The notes: a model not told the origin generated them from the sequence alone. Positions 42,526 through 51,469 are shown, numbered from the stretch's first letter. The stretch: DNA of 64,000 nt from Pedobacter steynii (GCF_900103665.1 NZ_FNGY01000008.1:186001-250000); one strand, 5' to 3'. Made by a program: numbers and translations.

Positions 42526-42588
42526 GGCATCATTATTAAACCTAGCCTAAACGTAATTAACAAGAATATTAACTGAAATACAAAGAAT
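42526..42588 (+). promoter_or_regulatory. Conserved leader/promoter of PepSY-like gene, copy 1
   Basis: Nearly identical to 53438-53501. Shared words include GGCATCATTATTAAAC and TAGCCTAAACGTAA. A TTG just upstream and TAGCCTAA could be -33 and -7 parts, but TAGCCTAA is not a housekeeping box, so an alternative sigma factor is possible. Confidence 0.55.
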
Positions 42589-42900
42589 ATGAAAAAGATC
42601 ATTTTATCAGCAGCATTTTTAGCTTTCGCAGGATTCACAGCAGCAAACGCAACAGAAGTAAAAGAACCGGTAGCAATTACCGCTAAACAAGACAGCACTA
42701 CAAAAGTGCCGGTGGAACTGAAAGATTTACCTGAACCAGTTAAAGCCACATTACAAACAGAACCGGTTAAAGCATGGACGCCAACAGCTGCCTTCCTGGT
42801 AACGGCCGCAGATAAATCTACTTACTATCAGATCGACATCAAAAAAGGAGAAGAAACCGCGTCAGTAAGATTAGATAAAGACGGTAAACCTGTAAAATAA
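42589..42900 (+). CDS. Small secreted PepSY-like protein, copy 1
   Basis: A 103-residue exported protein, signal peptide ending about residue 21 (AANA). The mature part has one PepSY-like unit: VELKDLPEPVKATLQ, then YYQIDIKKGEETASVRLDKDGKPV, the pattern of small beta-lactamase-inhibitor-like periplasmic domains. It is about 80 percent identical by hand count to the protein at 53502, with the signal peptide almost unchanged. A strong terminator follows. Role unknown; PepSY units usually restrain an enzyme or sense an envelope ligand. Confidence 0.8.
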   Translation: MKKIILSAAFLAFAGFTAANATEVKEPVAITAKQDSTTKVPVELKDLPEPVKATLQTEPVKAWTPTAAFLVTAADKSTYYQIDIKKGEETASVRLDKDGKPVK

Positions 42901-42925
42901 TAACAAGTATCTCTATATATGCTAT

Positions 42926-42953
42926 AAAAGAGCCGGATTTTCCGGCTCTTTTT
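42926..42953 (+). terminator. Terminator of PepSY-like gene copy 1
   Basis: AAAAGAGCCGGA pairs with TCCGGCTCTTTT around TTT, followed by a T run; 25 bp past the stop. Confidence 0.9.
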
Positions 42954-42962
42954 GCGTTTGAG

Positions 42963-43103
42963 CTATTTTTTGGTCATAACGACCTCCTGCAGTCCGGTGT
43001 TTCCTACTCCTTCTTCCCTCCTTTTTAATTGATCCGCTGATTTCTTTAGTTCGGACACCTTTTTCTACAACTCAGTCAGTTTCTCCTCATAACCACCTTT
43101 TCG
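42963..43103 (-). pseudogene. Decayed coiled-coil coding relic
   Basis: On the minus strand this reads RKGGYEEKLTEL, an in-frame TAG at 43065-43067, then KKVSELKKSADQLKRREEG and NTGLQEVVMTKK before a TAG at 42963. The Lys/Glu heptads and codon pattern look like real coding sequence with a single internal stop. No start codon or intact upstream part exists, since the RND adaptor gene begins at 43141 on the other strand. Family not recognised. Confidence 0.45.
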
Positions 43104-43140
43104 GGGAATAATTTTGAAGAAATTAAACAACCGAATAAAA

Positions 43141-44262
43141 ATGAAAAAAGGAAAAAATATCATCATCTGGGGATGCTCAATAACCGGAATATTAGTATTT
43201 ATTGCCTTCATACTGATGGGGAACAAAGAAGCCGCCGACAATGAGATCAGGAAAGAGCTTAGCCCTATCCCCTATACCGCCGTAGTCGCTTATGCTACAG
43301 AAATGAACATTCCCGGGGAGGCCGTATTCCGAGGCTATATCGCGGCAAAGAATATCGTTAATATCTTTAGCGAAGGAGAAGGTAAGCTGACCAGTTCGAG
43401 CGTGGAATTGGGCAGGACAGTGCGTAAGGGGCAGGTCATCGGACAGATAGATAAAACCATTCGGTCGGCAGCCAATCAGATCAATGTGTTGGGACTGGAT
43501 AAAGCAAAAAACGATTACGAAACCGCCAAAAGAAATTCAGTACGTTTTGAAGCTTTGTTAAAAGAAGACAATGCTTCCTACGTAGAAGTAGAAAATGCCC
43601 GTTTGCAGCTCAGTTCAGCGGAAATGCAATTGAAAACCTATCAGCAACAGCTTCAGATTTCCAGGAAGCAAGTCGGACAAACCAATATCATCTCTCCGGC
43701 AAATGGAGTGATTGTTGAAAAAAAGTCAAATCCCGGCGACTATATCAGTCCGGGGACATTATTGGGTGTCATCGCAGAACTGGACCATGTACTGGTTAAA
43801 GTGGCTGTTCCTGAATACCTGATCACAAAGATTCAGCTGGGTGGAACGGTCAGCATCAAACCCGATGTCTATGCAACAACAACACTTAAAGGAAAGATCA
43901 AAACCATTATTCCATTGGCAAATGAAGCCAAAGCATTTCCGGTAGAGATCGAAATCCCTAACCATAAAACAACGCCACTCATGAGCGGAATGAATGTTTC
44001 CGTTCATTTCAATGAAAATTTGTTTGCTAAAGCCCTAAGCATCCCAAGGACCGCTTTATTAAGAGATGTTAAAGGCAATTACGTTTATGTGATTGATGCA
44101 GGAAAAAAGCCATTGCGAAAAATGGTGGTCCCGGGAAGAGATATCGGTACTGCGGTTGAAATTAAAGCCGGCCTTGCTAAGGGTGATATGGTCATCAGCT
44201 CTGGCCAGGGTAATGTTGAACCTGGAAAAGTATTGAAGTCCTATACCATCAGCACCCCTTAA
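43141..44262 (+). CDS. RND efflux periplasmic adaptor (membrane fusion protein)
   Basis: A 373-residue adaptor. ATG 43141 is used; an upstream TTG would add nine residues without improving the signal. One membrane helix near residues 6-26 anchors it in the inner membrane. The biotinyl-lipoyl halves are seen in GKLTSSSVELGRTVRKGQVIGQID and NGVIVEKKSNPGDYISPGTLLGVI, with a helical hairpin between them (about 100-170), then beta-barrel and membrane-proximal parts. It links the RND pump to the outer-membrane channel. The fused pump gene follows after 32 bp. Confidence 0.92.
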   Translation: MKKGKNIIIWGCSITGILVFIAFILMGNKEAADNEIRKELSPIPYTAVVAYATEMNIPGEAVFRGYIAAKNIVNIFSEGEGKLTSSSVELGRTVRKGQVIGQIDKTIRSAANQINVLGLDKAKNDYETAKRNSVRFEALLKEDNASYVEVENARLQLSSAEMQLKTYQQQLQISRKQVGQTNIISPANGVIVEKKSNPGDYISPGTLLGVIAELDHVLVKVAVPEYLITKIQLGGTVSIKPDVYATTTLKGKIKTIIPLANEAKAFPVEIEIPNHKTTPLMSGMNVSVHFNENLFAKALSIPRTALLRDVKGNYVYVIDAGKKPLRKMVVPGRDIGTAVEIKAGLAKGDMVISSGQGNVEPGKVLKSYTISTP

Positions 44263-44294
44263 TCCATTTATTTCATTCATTAACATCAACCATC

Positions 44295-47200
44295 ATGTCT
44301 ATTACAGGTTTGGCGATCAAACGCCCTATCATATTTCTTGTCCTTTTTATCGTATTGGGAGGCCTTGGTTTCATTTCCTATAAAAAGCTAAAATACGAAT
44401 TACTGCCTGATCTGGCGACTCCATACGTTACTATTTTGACCAGCTATCCGGGTGCTTCGCCTAAGGAAGTTGAAAATAGCGTCACCAAAAAGATCGAGGA
44501 AAGTTTAGCTTCCGTTACTAAGGTTAAAAAGATGAGTGCAACCTCATCGGAAAACCTGTCTGCAATTACCCTCGCGTTTATTGCAGATGCCAACGCGGAC
44601 CAGGCTGTACAGGATGTTCAAAGGGCAATCAGCGGCGTACTTACAGAAATGCCTGCAGGGGTTAAAAGTCCGTACGTAGATAAGTTTAACATCAACGACC
44701 TTCCCGTCCTCCGCCTTGGGATTACCGCAAATATCACGTCCACGGCTTTATATGAGCTGCTTAAGGACAAAATAAAACCGCGTCTTGCACAGCTAAAAAG
44801 TGCAGGCAGGATCAGCATACTTGGCGGCGAACAGAAAGAGGTGAAGATTTGGATTGATCCGGATAAAATGGCAAGTTATCAAATTTCCAATGCGGAGCTG
44901 GTAGAGACCATCCGGAAGAATAACAATGATTTTCCACTTGGGAATATTAAAGATACTGATGCCGAACTGAGCATCAGAATGGCAGGAAAGATCAGCGATC
45001 CTGCGCAGGTTGCAGCATTGCCAATCCGTGTTTTTCCGGATGGCAGCGCGATTCGCGTTAAAGATGTCGCCCGTGTAGAAAATGCGGCTAAAAGTATTGA
45101 GGTGGTCAACCGTTTGGACAGAGCCCCCTCTATAGGTTTATTTATCAATAAGCAATCAGGTGCCAATGCGGTTGATGTTTCTGAAAAAGTAAGTGCAGAA
45201 CTGAAGGTGCTGGAAGAAGAATACAAAAACATTCAGCTGAAATTCGACATCGCCCAGGACAGTAGCGAGTTTACTTTAAATGCGGCCAAAGCTGTTTATA
45301 CCGATTTCTTTATTGCCATTCTACTGGTTGCACTGGTGATGTTGGTGTTTTTGCATAGTCTCCGGAACGCGGCAATTGTGTTGATTGCCATTCCCACCTC
45401 TCTGGTAACGGCCTTTATCATGATGTATCTGATGGATTACTCACTAAACCTGATGACCCTCCTGGCGATGAGCCTGGTGATCGGGATTCTGGTAGACGAC
45501 AGTATTGTGGTGTTGGAAAACATCTATCGCCATATGGAAATGGGAAAGGGAAAAGTACAGGCTGCTTTGGACGGCAGGAATGAGATTAGTTTTACCGCCC
45601 TGTCCATCACCCTGGTAGATGTGGTGGTGTTCTTACCCATGGCACTGGTTCCCGGCCTGGTTGGCAGTCTGGTTAAACAGTTCTCCCTCGTGATTGTCGT
45701 CTCTACGCTGACCAGCTTATTTGTTTGTTTTACGCTGACACCCATGCTGGCTTCAAGATTTGCAAAATTAGAACATTTAAGCAGTGCTTCTTTTTTTGGG
45801 AAAACCGGACTTTTCTTTGAGCAGCGGATCAATGCCCTGATTCGTTGGTACACTGAGGCACTTAAAGTGTCTTTACAACATAAAATGGCCACGATATTGA
45901 TTACGGTTGGCTTGTTAATCGCTTCCTTAAGTCTGGTGTTTACCGGAATTGTAGGCGCTGAATTTACACCGGCTACCGATAAAGGAGAGCTTTCCCTATT
46001 GATCGATATGCAACCCGGGACGAAACTATTCACTACCGATGAAGCGGTAAAAGCGATTGAAGAAAAATTAAAAGCAGTTCCGGAAATCACTAAAGTATTT
46101 ACCAATGTCGGTTATCAGTCTGATGGTTTTGGTGAAAACACAAGTGGAAACGTAGCGGCCATAAATATCTCCCTGAAGCCAGCAAAGCAACGGACAAAAT
46201 CCCTTAACGACCTGAGTCGGGAAATCCGCGCATTGGCGATGGAAGTGGGCGGTGTAAAGGCCCGGGTATCTCCTATCGGATTGTTTGGTGCGAACGACGC
46301 GCCGATTCAGATCCTGCTATCCGGAAATGAGCGGGATAGTGTTTTGGTGGCAGCCGGACAGCTCATGGGAATCATGCGTGCAACTGCCGGTGTAGTCAGT
46401 CCACGTATGTCCTCTGAGCAAGGGAAGCCTGAAATTGAAATTGAGATCGATCCTGAAAAGGCCGCATTATTGGGGCTGGACATCGGCATAGTCGGTGCGA
46501 ATATGAGAAGTGCGATTAATGGTTACGATGAACTGAAGTTTAGAGGTACCACAGAGGATACACCTGTACGGATTCAGTTACAGGAAGATCAAAACAACCA
46601 TACCAGCAGTTTGTCGAAATACAGTTTTACTAATCATCAGGGAGCACTTGTTTACCTGAATCAGTTTGCTAAGGTCGTGCTGAAATCCAGTGCCACCATT
46701 CTTCAGAGAAGAGCGAAACAAGCAAGCCTGGTTTTGTTGTCGCAAGTAACAGGAAGACCTGTTGGTGATGTTGGTGAAGACATCAAAACTGCGGTTGCAA
46801 AGCTAAAATTCCCCCCGGGGGTTCAGATTTCTTATGAGGGTGATCTGGAAATGCAGGATGATGCCTTTACTCAGCTTGGATTGGCTTTATTGGCCTCTTT
46901 CAGCCTGGTTTATCTGATCATGGTGGCTTTGTATAACAATTGGGTATATCCTTTTGTAGTTTTGTTTTCTATTCCGGTAGCTGCTGTAGGCGCGCTTTTA
47001 GCACTAGCCTTAACCGCAAAGAGTCTCAATGTCTTTTCTATTCTAGGTCTCATTATGATGATGGGACTGGTGGCTAAAAATGCCATTCTGCTTGTCGACA
47101 GAACGAACGAAGCCAGAGCTGAAGGCAAATCACTGACGGATGCCCTGCTCGATGCCGGAAGCACCCGTTTAAGGCCCATTTTGATGACGACACTGGCGAT

Positions 47201-48758
47201 GGTGATTGGGATGCTGCCTCTGGCACTCGCAAAAGGTGCTGCTGCAGAAATGAACAGTGGCCTGGCTTGGGTACTCATTGGCGGATTGAGCAGTTCCATG
47301 TTCCTGACCTTATTTGTTGTTCCCGTAATCTACGACCTGATTACGCGTTTCCTGGAAAAATCAGTTGCGGGAAAAGCAGAGAAAAGCAAAGGCGTTGCTG
47401 CGCTATCGGGAATGGCTAAAGTAACCGGGGTATTTTTGCTGATGGTGTTTGCGGGGCAGTCTGCGGTGGCGCAGACGCAAAAACTCAGCCTTCAGGAGGC
47501 GTTAAATAAAGGTTTGTCTGAAAATATCCAGATTAAGCAAGCAGAACTGGAAGAACTGAAAGCAAAACATTTCCGGGCAGAAAGCAAGGGAAACTTATAC
47601 CCTAATATTTCTGCCTCCGGAGAATATTACAGGAATGTCAAATCACCGGTGATGTTTTTTCCAACCGTAGGTTTTGATTCAAAAGGCAGCTTATTACTGG
47701 ACGATAAGAACCTGATGCCCGTAAATGCTGCGGCTAAAAACTCCTATTCCCTGACCGGAACTTTAAGCATGCCTGTTTTCAACAGAGAAATTTATAAAGA
47801 AATTGAAGCGTCGAAATGGAATGAGCAACTGGCTAAAGTCAACACCCTGCTTTCTAAAACACAGCTGGCCGATGAGATCAGAAGGGCTTATTATCATGTA
47901 CTGGCTACAGAAGCAGGAAAAGCACTTGTTGCACAGTCGATTAAGCGGGCGGAATTCAATTTAAGAAATAGCCGGAATTTAGTGAAACAAGGAATGGCAG
48001 TACCCGCGGATACCTTGTCGGCATTTGTCAACCTGGAATCTATGAAAATCAATGAGCTGAAGTCAGACAATGAAATCCGGCAATCTAAAAACTTCCTGAA
48101 AAACTTAATCCAGCTGCCATTGCAGACCGAAATTCTGCTGAGTGATGAGTTGAAGGTGGGTATTGCTCCATTGACATTAACGGATACTGCTGCGATAACT
48201 GCGACTGAAAATCGTCCGGAAATCATCAGGAACAGGATTCATATCGCAGCAGCGATGAATCAGATTGAACTGGAAAAAAGTAAATACCTTCCGAGTCTTA
48301 ATTTTATCAGTCAGTATCAATTACAGACCCAGTCGGATAATTTTAGGTTTGTCGATTACAGGTGGCCAAACAGTATGTTTGTCGGCCTTCGGTTAAGCGT
48401 ACCTATCTTTTCGGGGTTTAAGACTAGCAATAGGATAAAACAGGCGCGCGCTACAGCAAAGATCGCGGAATTGGAAAATATTAAATTGAACCAGGACCTC
48501 AGTATGGAATTACAAAATGCAAAGAACAACCTGAATACGGCCTGGCTGGAATGGGAACATCAGGGGAAAATTGTCCCTTCGGCAGAGCGGAATCTTCAGC
48601 TCATCATCAGTCGATGGCAAAAAGGCGTAGTGAAATACCATGAAGTAGCGGATGCAGAGCTTACGCTGATCCAGGTTAAAAATGGTCAGCTGCAAGCTGC
48701 TTATGGTTATTTAATGGCAGAAATTGCCTATTTAAAAGCCAGTAATCAACTTTTGTAA
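44295..48758 (+). CDS. RND efflux pump fused to a TolC-type outer membrane factor
   Basis: A 1487-residue fusion. Residues 1-1035 are a complete AcrB-type proton-driven pump (HAE-1 group) with twelve membrane helices and the phrases GILVDDSIVVLENIYRHME and MMGLVAKNAILLVDR. After a basic cytoplasmic linker (EKSVAGKAEKSKG) a further hydrophobic segment VTGVFLLMVFAGQSAVAQ (about 1041-1058) looks exactly like a signal peptide with an AVAQ cleavage site. Residues 1059-1487 are a full TolC family protein (SLQEALNKGLSENIQIKQAE). Thus one gene supplies both pump and outer channel, probably separated by signal peptidase. With the adaptor it makes a full tripartite system for lipophilic or drug-like compounds. 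Confidence 0.92.
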   Translation: MSITGLAIKRPIIFLVLFIVLGGLGFISYKKLKYELLPDLATPYVTILTSYPGASPKEVENSVTKKIEESLASVTKVKKMSATSSENLSAITLAFIADANADQAVQDVQRAISGVLTEMPAGVKSPYVDKFNINDLPVLRLGITANITSTALYELLKDKIKPRLAQLKSAGRISILGGEQKEVKIWIDPDKMASYQISNAELVETIRKNNNDFPLGNIKDTDAELSIRMAGKISDPAQVAALPIRVFPDGSAIRVKDVARVENAAKSIEVVNRLDRAPSIGLFINKQSGANAVDVSEKVSAELKVLEEEYKNIQLKFDIAQDSSEFTLNAAKAVYTDFFIAILLVALVMLVFLHSLRNAAIVLIAIPTSLVTAFIMMYLMDYSLNLMTLLAMSLVIGILVDDSIVVLENIYRHMEMGKGKVQAALDGRNEISFTALSITLVDVVVFLPMALVPGLVGSLVKQFSLVIVVSTLTSLFVCFTLTPMLASRFAKLEHLSSASFFGKTGLFFEQRINALIRWYTEALKVSLQHKMATILITVGLLIASLSLVFTGIVGAEFTPATDKGELSLLIDMQPGTKLFTTDEAVKAIEEKLKAVPEITKVFTNVGYQSDGFGENTSGNVAAINISLKPAKQRTKSLNDLSREIRALAMEVGGVKARVSPIGLFGANDAPIQILLSGNERDSVLVAAGQLMGIMRATAGVVSPRMSSEQGKPEIEIEIDPEKAALLGLDIGIVGANMRSAINGYDELKFRGTTEDTPVRIQLQEDQNNHTSSLSKYSFTNHQGALVYLNQFAKVVLKSSATILQRRAKQASLVLLSQVTGRPVGDVGEDIKTAVAKLKFPPGVQISYEGDLEMQDDAFTQLGLALLASFSLVYLIMVALYNNWVYPFVVLFSIPVAAVGALLALALTAKSLNVFSILGLIMMMGLVAKNAILLVDRTNEARAEGKSLTDALLDAGSTRLRPILMTTLAMVIGMLPLALAKGAAAEMNSGLAWVLIGGLSSSMFLTLFVVPVIYDLITRFLEKSVAGKAEKSKGVAALSGMAKVTGVFLLMVFAGQSAVAQTQKLSLQEALNKGLSENIQIKQAELEELKAKHFRAESKGNLYPNISASGEYYRNVKSPVMFFPTVGFDSKGSLLLDDKNLMPVNAAAKNSYSLTGTLSMPVFNREIYKEIEASKWNEQLAKVNTLLSKTQLADEIRRAYYHVLATEAGKALVAQSIKRAEFNLRNSRNLVKQGMAVPADTLSAFVNLESMKINELKSDNEIRQSKNFLKNLIQLPLQTEILLSDELKVGIAPLTLTDTAAITATENRPEIIRNRIHIAAAMNQIELEKSKYLPSLNFISQYQLQTQSDNFRFVDYRWPNSMFVGLRLSVPIFSGFKTSNRIKQARATAKIAELENIKLNQDLSMELQNAKNNLNTAWLEWEHQGKIVPSAERNLQLIISRWQKGVVKYHEVADAELTLIQVKNGQLQAAYGYLMAEIAYLKASNQLL

Positions 48759-48763
48759 AGTTC

Positions 48764-48856
48764 ATGAAACCGAAATTTAAAATATATTCCGTTCTGTTGT
48801 TGATTCTCGTAATTTTGATGATGATCTCGTTTAAAACCATAATTCAGAAATTCTGA
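48764..48856 (+). CDS. 30-aa membrane peptide coupled to the LytS kinase
   Basis: ATG 48764 opens a 30-codon frame five bases after the pump stop. It encodes MKPKFKIY and one hydrophobic helix (SVLLLILVILMMIS) with a basic end FKTIIQKF. Its stop and the kinase start share bases in TGATG, the classic sign of translational coupling. A positive-inside single-span peptide between a pump and its kinase could be a regulatory subunit. No homologue recognised. Confidence 0.55.
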   Translation: MKPKFKIYSVLLLILVILMMISFKTIIQKF

Positions 48857-49911
48857 TGCAAAAACTCACCTATCGGCTGTTCAGATTGTATGGTTACCCC
48901 TTTTTGACGGTGATTATTTACCTGTTGTTTTTTTTCATGACCAGCGAGGATCACCTAAAGTCCTACGCTGACTATATTCTTTACGATTATTTTCTGGAGG
49001 TCTTTTATCTGAGCTATTTTGTCATTGTGACTATAGAATCAGCGATTCTGATTACGAGGACCCTCAATAAATTCCTGCCCTGGGAAAAATCACCAGTAAA
49101 CCGTTTTCTCTTGCAGCTGGTTATCCAGATTGTGCTGTTGACGGTGATGTTTTATGGAACGTCTATGTTGATCCAGGCTGTTTCGTTTAGTGCTTTCCAA
49201 TTCCTGACGGAGTTACTGATTCGTCAGGCCCTTGTGCTCGGTGTACTCATTTCGTTATTGAGTACCGCTGCCTTTACGATAGATTATTTTTTACACAAAT
49301 GGACGGACGCAGAGCTGGAAGCGATAAAGCTGAAGCAATCCGTTACACAGGCACAATTGGATGCCTTAAAAGCACAAATTGATCCTCATTTTCTTTTCAA
49401 TAACTTCAGCACGCTGACTGCTTTAATTGAAGAAGATAAGGACATTGCCGTAAAGTTCCTTCAGCAACTTTCTTCCGTATACAGGTACTTGCTGGCCAAC
49501 CGGAGTCAGAGCGTAATTGCGCTTAAAGAAGAACTGGCTTTTATCAGGTCTTATTTTTTTCTGTATGAAATGCGCTATGGCGATAGTATCGCCCTGCTGA
49601 TTGAGATACCGGAGGTCATGTATACTTCCGGTATCGCTCCGATCACCCTGCAACTGCTGATTGAAAATGCCATTAAGCACAATGTAGTCAGTGCGTCTGA
49701 ACCCCTCCATATCCGGATCTATGGATCGGGGGAGTACCTTTTCGTGGAAAATAACATTAACCTGAAAACTCATGTGGAGCCGAGCTCTAAGATGGGCTTA
49801 AAAAATATTGAGGAACGTTACCATTTACTCTCTGATCACATTCCTGTCATTGTTCAAAGTCCGGAAACCTTTCAAATAAAAATCCCTTTGTTGCCTTATG
49901 ACCATAAATAG
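48856..49911 (+). CDS. LytS-type sensor histidine kinase (His_kinase family)
   Basis: A 351-residue kinase with four membrane helices in residues 12-145 (FLTVIIYLLFFFM; YLSYFVIVTIESAILI; LVIQIVLLTVMFY; ALVLGVLISLLSTAAF), a short coiled linker and the His_kinase domain with phospho-site His178 in IDPHFLFNNF. The ATPase part has LLIENAIKH and MGLKNIEERY, as usual for this family. No separate periplasmic sensor exists, so it senses through the membrane. It overlaps the LytTR regulator by 14 bp and follows the efflux genes, which it probably controls. Confidence 0.92.
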   Translation: MQKLTYRLFRLYGYPFLTVIIYLLFFFMTSEDHLKSYADYILYDYFLEVFYLSYFVIVTIESAILITRTLNKFLPWEKSPVNRFLLQLVIQIVLLTVMFYGTSMLIQAVSFSAFQFLTELLIRQALVLGVLISLLSTAAFTIDYFLHKWTDAELEAIKLKQSVTQAQLDALKAQIDPHFLFNNFSTLTALIEEDKDIAVKFLQQLSSVYRYLLANRSQSVIALKEELAFIRSYFFLYEMRYGDSIALLIEIPEVMYTSGIAPITLQLLIENAIKHNVVSASEPLHIRIYGSGEYLFVENNINLKTHVEPSSKMGLKNIEERYHLLSDHIPVIVQSPETFQIKIPLLPYDHK

Positions 49912-50659
49912 TTTAATTATAGAAGATGAATTGCCCAATGCCCGGCGATTGGAAAAGCTCCTTAATGAATCTGCTTATCCGGTTCAGATCGTTGGGCGGT
50001 TACAAACGGTTAAAGGGGCCATTGCCTGGTTTAAGAGCAACCCCGCTCCTTCCCTTATTTTTATGGACATCAGGTTAAGCGATGGGCTGAGTTTTGAAAT
50101 TTACAAAAACGTGGAGCTGGAAGCACCAGTGGTCTTTACCACCGCTTACGACGAGTATGCCTTGCAGGCTTTTAAGGTAAACAGCATTGATTATCTGTTA
50201 AAGCCTATCGATAAAGCCGCGTTGGAACGGGCACTTGATAAATTCAGCAAGCAGCAGCATAAGTCGAATTATCAGTCTATGGTACAGCTGTTTGGGCAGA
50301 TCCAATCTCAGCAGGTGATTTACAGGTCGCGGTTCCTGGTGACGTTCAGAGATCAGCTGATTTCTATCCCGGTAGAAGAGATTGCTTATTTTGGCTCTGC
50401 CTTTAAAACGACTTTCTTTGTGAGCCATAAAGGCGAAAAACATTATATCAGTCAGACGCTGGAAGAAGTTGAAAAGGAACTGAGCCCGGCATTGTTTTTC
50501 AGGGTGACGAGACAATTCCTGGTCTGCACTGCTGCGGTAGCGAAGATTCATCTGTTTTTTAACGGAAAGCTAAAACTGGAATTGTTACCAGCTACAGAAG
50601 AGGAAGTTGTGTTGAGCAGGGATAAATCTATTGCTTTTAAAGAGTGGCTGGATAAGTAA
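49898..50659 (+). CDS. LytTR-family response regulator
   Basis: A 253-residue regulator. Receiver domain 1-120 has phospho-site Asp57 (IFMDIRLSDGLSFEIY) and the tail FTTAYDEYALQAFKVNSIDYLLKPI. The LytTR DNA-binding domain spans about 145-250 (FLVTFRDQLISIPVEEIAYFGS, ending RDKSIAFKEWLDK). Partner of the kinase encoded with a 14-bp overlap. I did not find a clear pair of LytTR direct repeats before the adaptor gene. Confidence 0.92.
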   Translation: MTINSLIIEDELPNARRLEKLLNESAYPVQIVGRLQTVKGAIAWFKSNPAPSLIFMDIRLSDGLSFEIYKNVELEAPVVFTTAYDEYALQAFKVNSIDYLLKPIDKAALERALDKFSKQQHKSNYQSMVQLFGQIQSQQVIYRSRFLVTFRDQLISIPVEEIAYFGSAFKTTFFVSHKGEKHYISQTLEEVEKELSPALFFRVTRQFLVCTAAVAKIHLFFNGKLKLELLPATEEEVVLSRDKSIAFKEWLDK

Positions 50660-50686
50660 TTAAATTCTTTTATTCAAAGAGAATAA

Positions 50687-50694
50687 TATCTTTG
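50687..50694 (+). promoter_or_regulatory. -7 box before the YYDGLNDG-repeat gene
   Basis: TATCTTTG, an exact TAnnTTTG match, lies 24 bp before ATG 50719 in the 59-bp gap after the LytTR gene. It suggests the repeat protein can be made independently of the efflux operon. Confidence 0.5.
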
Positions 50695-50718
50695 ACGTTA
50701 CACACAACATGTACCATA

Positions 50719-51393
50719 ATGAAATTCAAAAAAACACTAATCATTGCCGCATTGTTAGGAATGCAGCTGATGGCGAGGTCGCAAACCATTTCTGACCTCC
50801 ACTTTTTTATTCCGGGAAAAGCAACAGCTTACGCCAGAATGAATGTCGACGACATTACCCTTTACCTCAGTGGAAATGGAAAGATTTCACTGGATGATGT
50901 TCAGGAGCTAAATGGGGACATCGACTATTATGACGGACTGAATGATGGCGTAAAAAGAGGAAAGCTCAAATCCATTGGTTCTATGTGGATTGATTACTAC
51001 GATGGTTTGAATGATGGTTCAAAAACGGGAAAGATTAAATCCGTAGGAAACATTAGGTTTGATTATTATGATGGCCTTAACGATGGGCCGAAAAGAGGAA
51101 AAGTCAAGTCTGTTGGTTCCATGTCGGTTGACTATTATGATGGGCTTAATGATGGTGTGAAAACAGAAAAGCTAAAATCTGTAGGCGACACACAAATTAA
51201 ATATTATGATGGCCTTAATGACGGTGTGAAAGCAGGTTTAATCAAGGCAATTGGCGGGACGCAAATTCAATATTATGATGGGTTAAATGATGGGATTAAA
51301 GCCGGAAAAGTTAAGTCTGTAACTGGCAGTAGCCCGGGGATAAAAGTCTCTGTTGGCCAGTTTAACCTTAACATCAATTCTAAAGAAGAGTAA
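50719..51393 (+). CDS. Exported protein with six 23-residue YYDGLNDG repeats
   Basis: A 224-residue protein starting at ATG 50719, with a signal peptide ending about residue 22 (LMARSQ). After a 45-residue beta-rich lead it has six tandem 23-residue units from residue 70, each YYDGLNDG.K.GK.KS.G plus about five variable residues. The regular strand-loop pattern with Asp/Asn turns suggests a stacked beta-solenoid or beta-sheet, possibly metal binding. A short strand region closes the protein. It resembles YYD-rich secreted proteins of Bacteroidota that have no assigned function. It directly follows the LytTR regulator. Confidence 0.8.
   Translation: MKFKKTLIIAALLGMQLMARSQTISDLHFFIPGKATAYARMNVDDITLYLSGNGKISLDDVQELNGDIDYYDGLNDGVKRGKLKSIGSMWIDYYDGLNDGSKTGKIKSVGNIRFDYYDGLNDGPKRGKVKSVGSMSVDYYDGLNDGVKTEKLKSVGDTQIKYYDGLNDGVKAGLIKAIGGTQIQYYDGLNDGIKAGKVKSVTGSSPGIKVSVGQFNLNINSKEE
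50926..51339 (+). repeat. Six tandem 69-bp coding repeats
   Basis: Each 69-bp unit encodes 23 residues beginning YYDGLNDG. Protein units are more alike than the DNA: codons for the core vary between units, so the array is old and kept by selection on the protein rather than a recent expansion. Confidence 0.92.
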
Positions 51394-51424
51394 AAATAAT
51401 ACTATTTTCGCGATATATTGTTCC

Positions 51425-51449
51425 ACAGCCCGGTATCATACCGGGCTGT
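51425..51449 (+). terminator. Hairpin after the repeat-protein gene
   Basis: ACAGCCCGGTAT and ATACCGGGCTGT are exact 12-bp arms around one base, 32 bp past the stop. The T run is weak, but position fits a terminator. Confidence 0.7.
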
Positions 51450-51469
51450 TGGCTTAAATTTTCAGCCCG

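Larger units (their letters stand above)
42230..42588. other. 359-bp intergenic region before the PepSY-like gene
   Basis: After the terminator at 42257-42301 I see no gene or clear signal to about 42440. From there it contains a palindrome (42441-42461) and a leader (42526-42588) that recur at the same distances before the paralogous gene at 53502. Confidence 0.7.

Noticed and set aside
50926..51339. Regular 69-bp units considered as a CRISPR-like or satellite array
   Set aside because: The units are in frame, encode a conserved protein core and differ at synonymous sites; there are no spacers.
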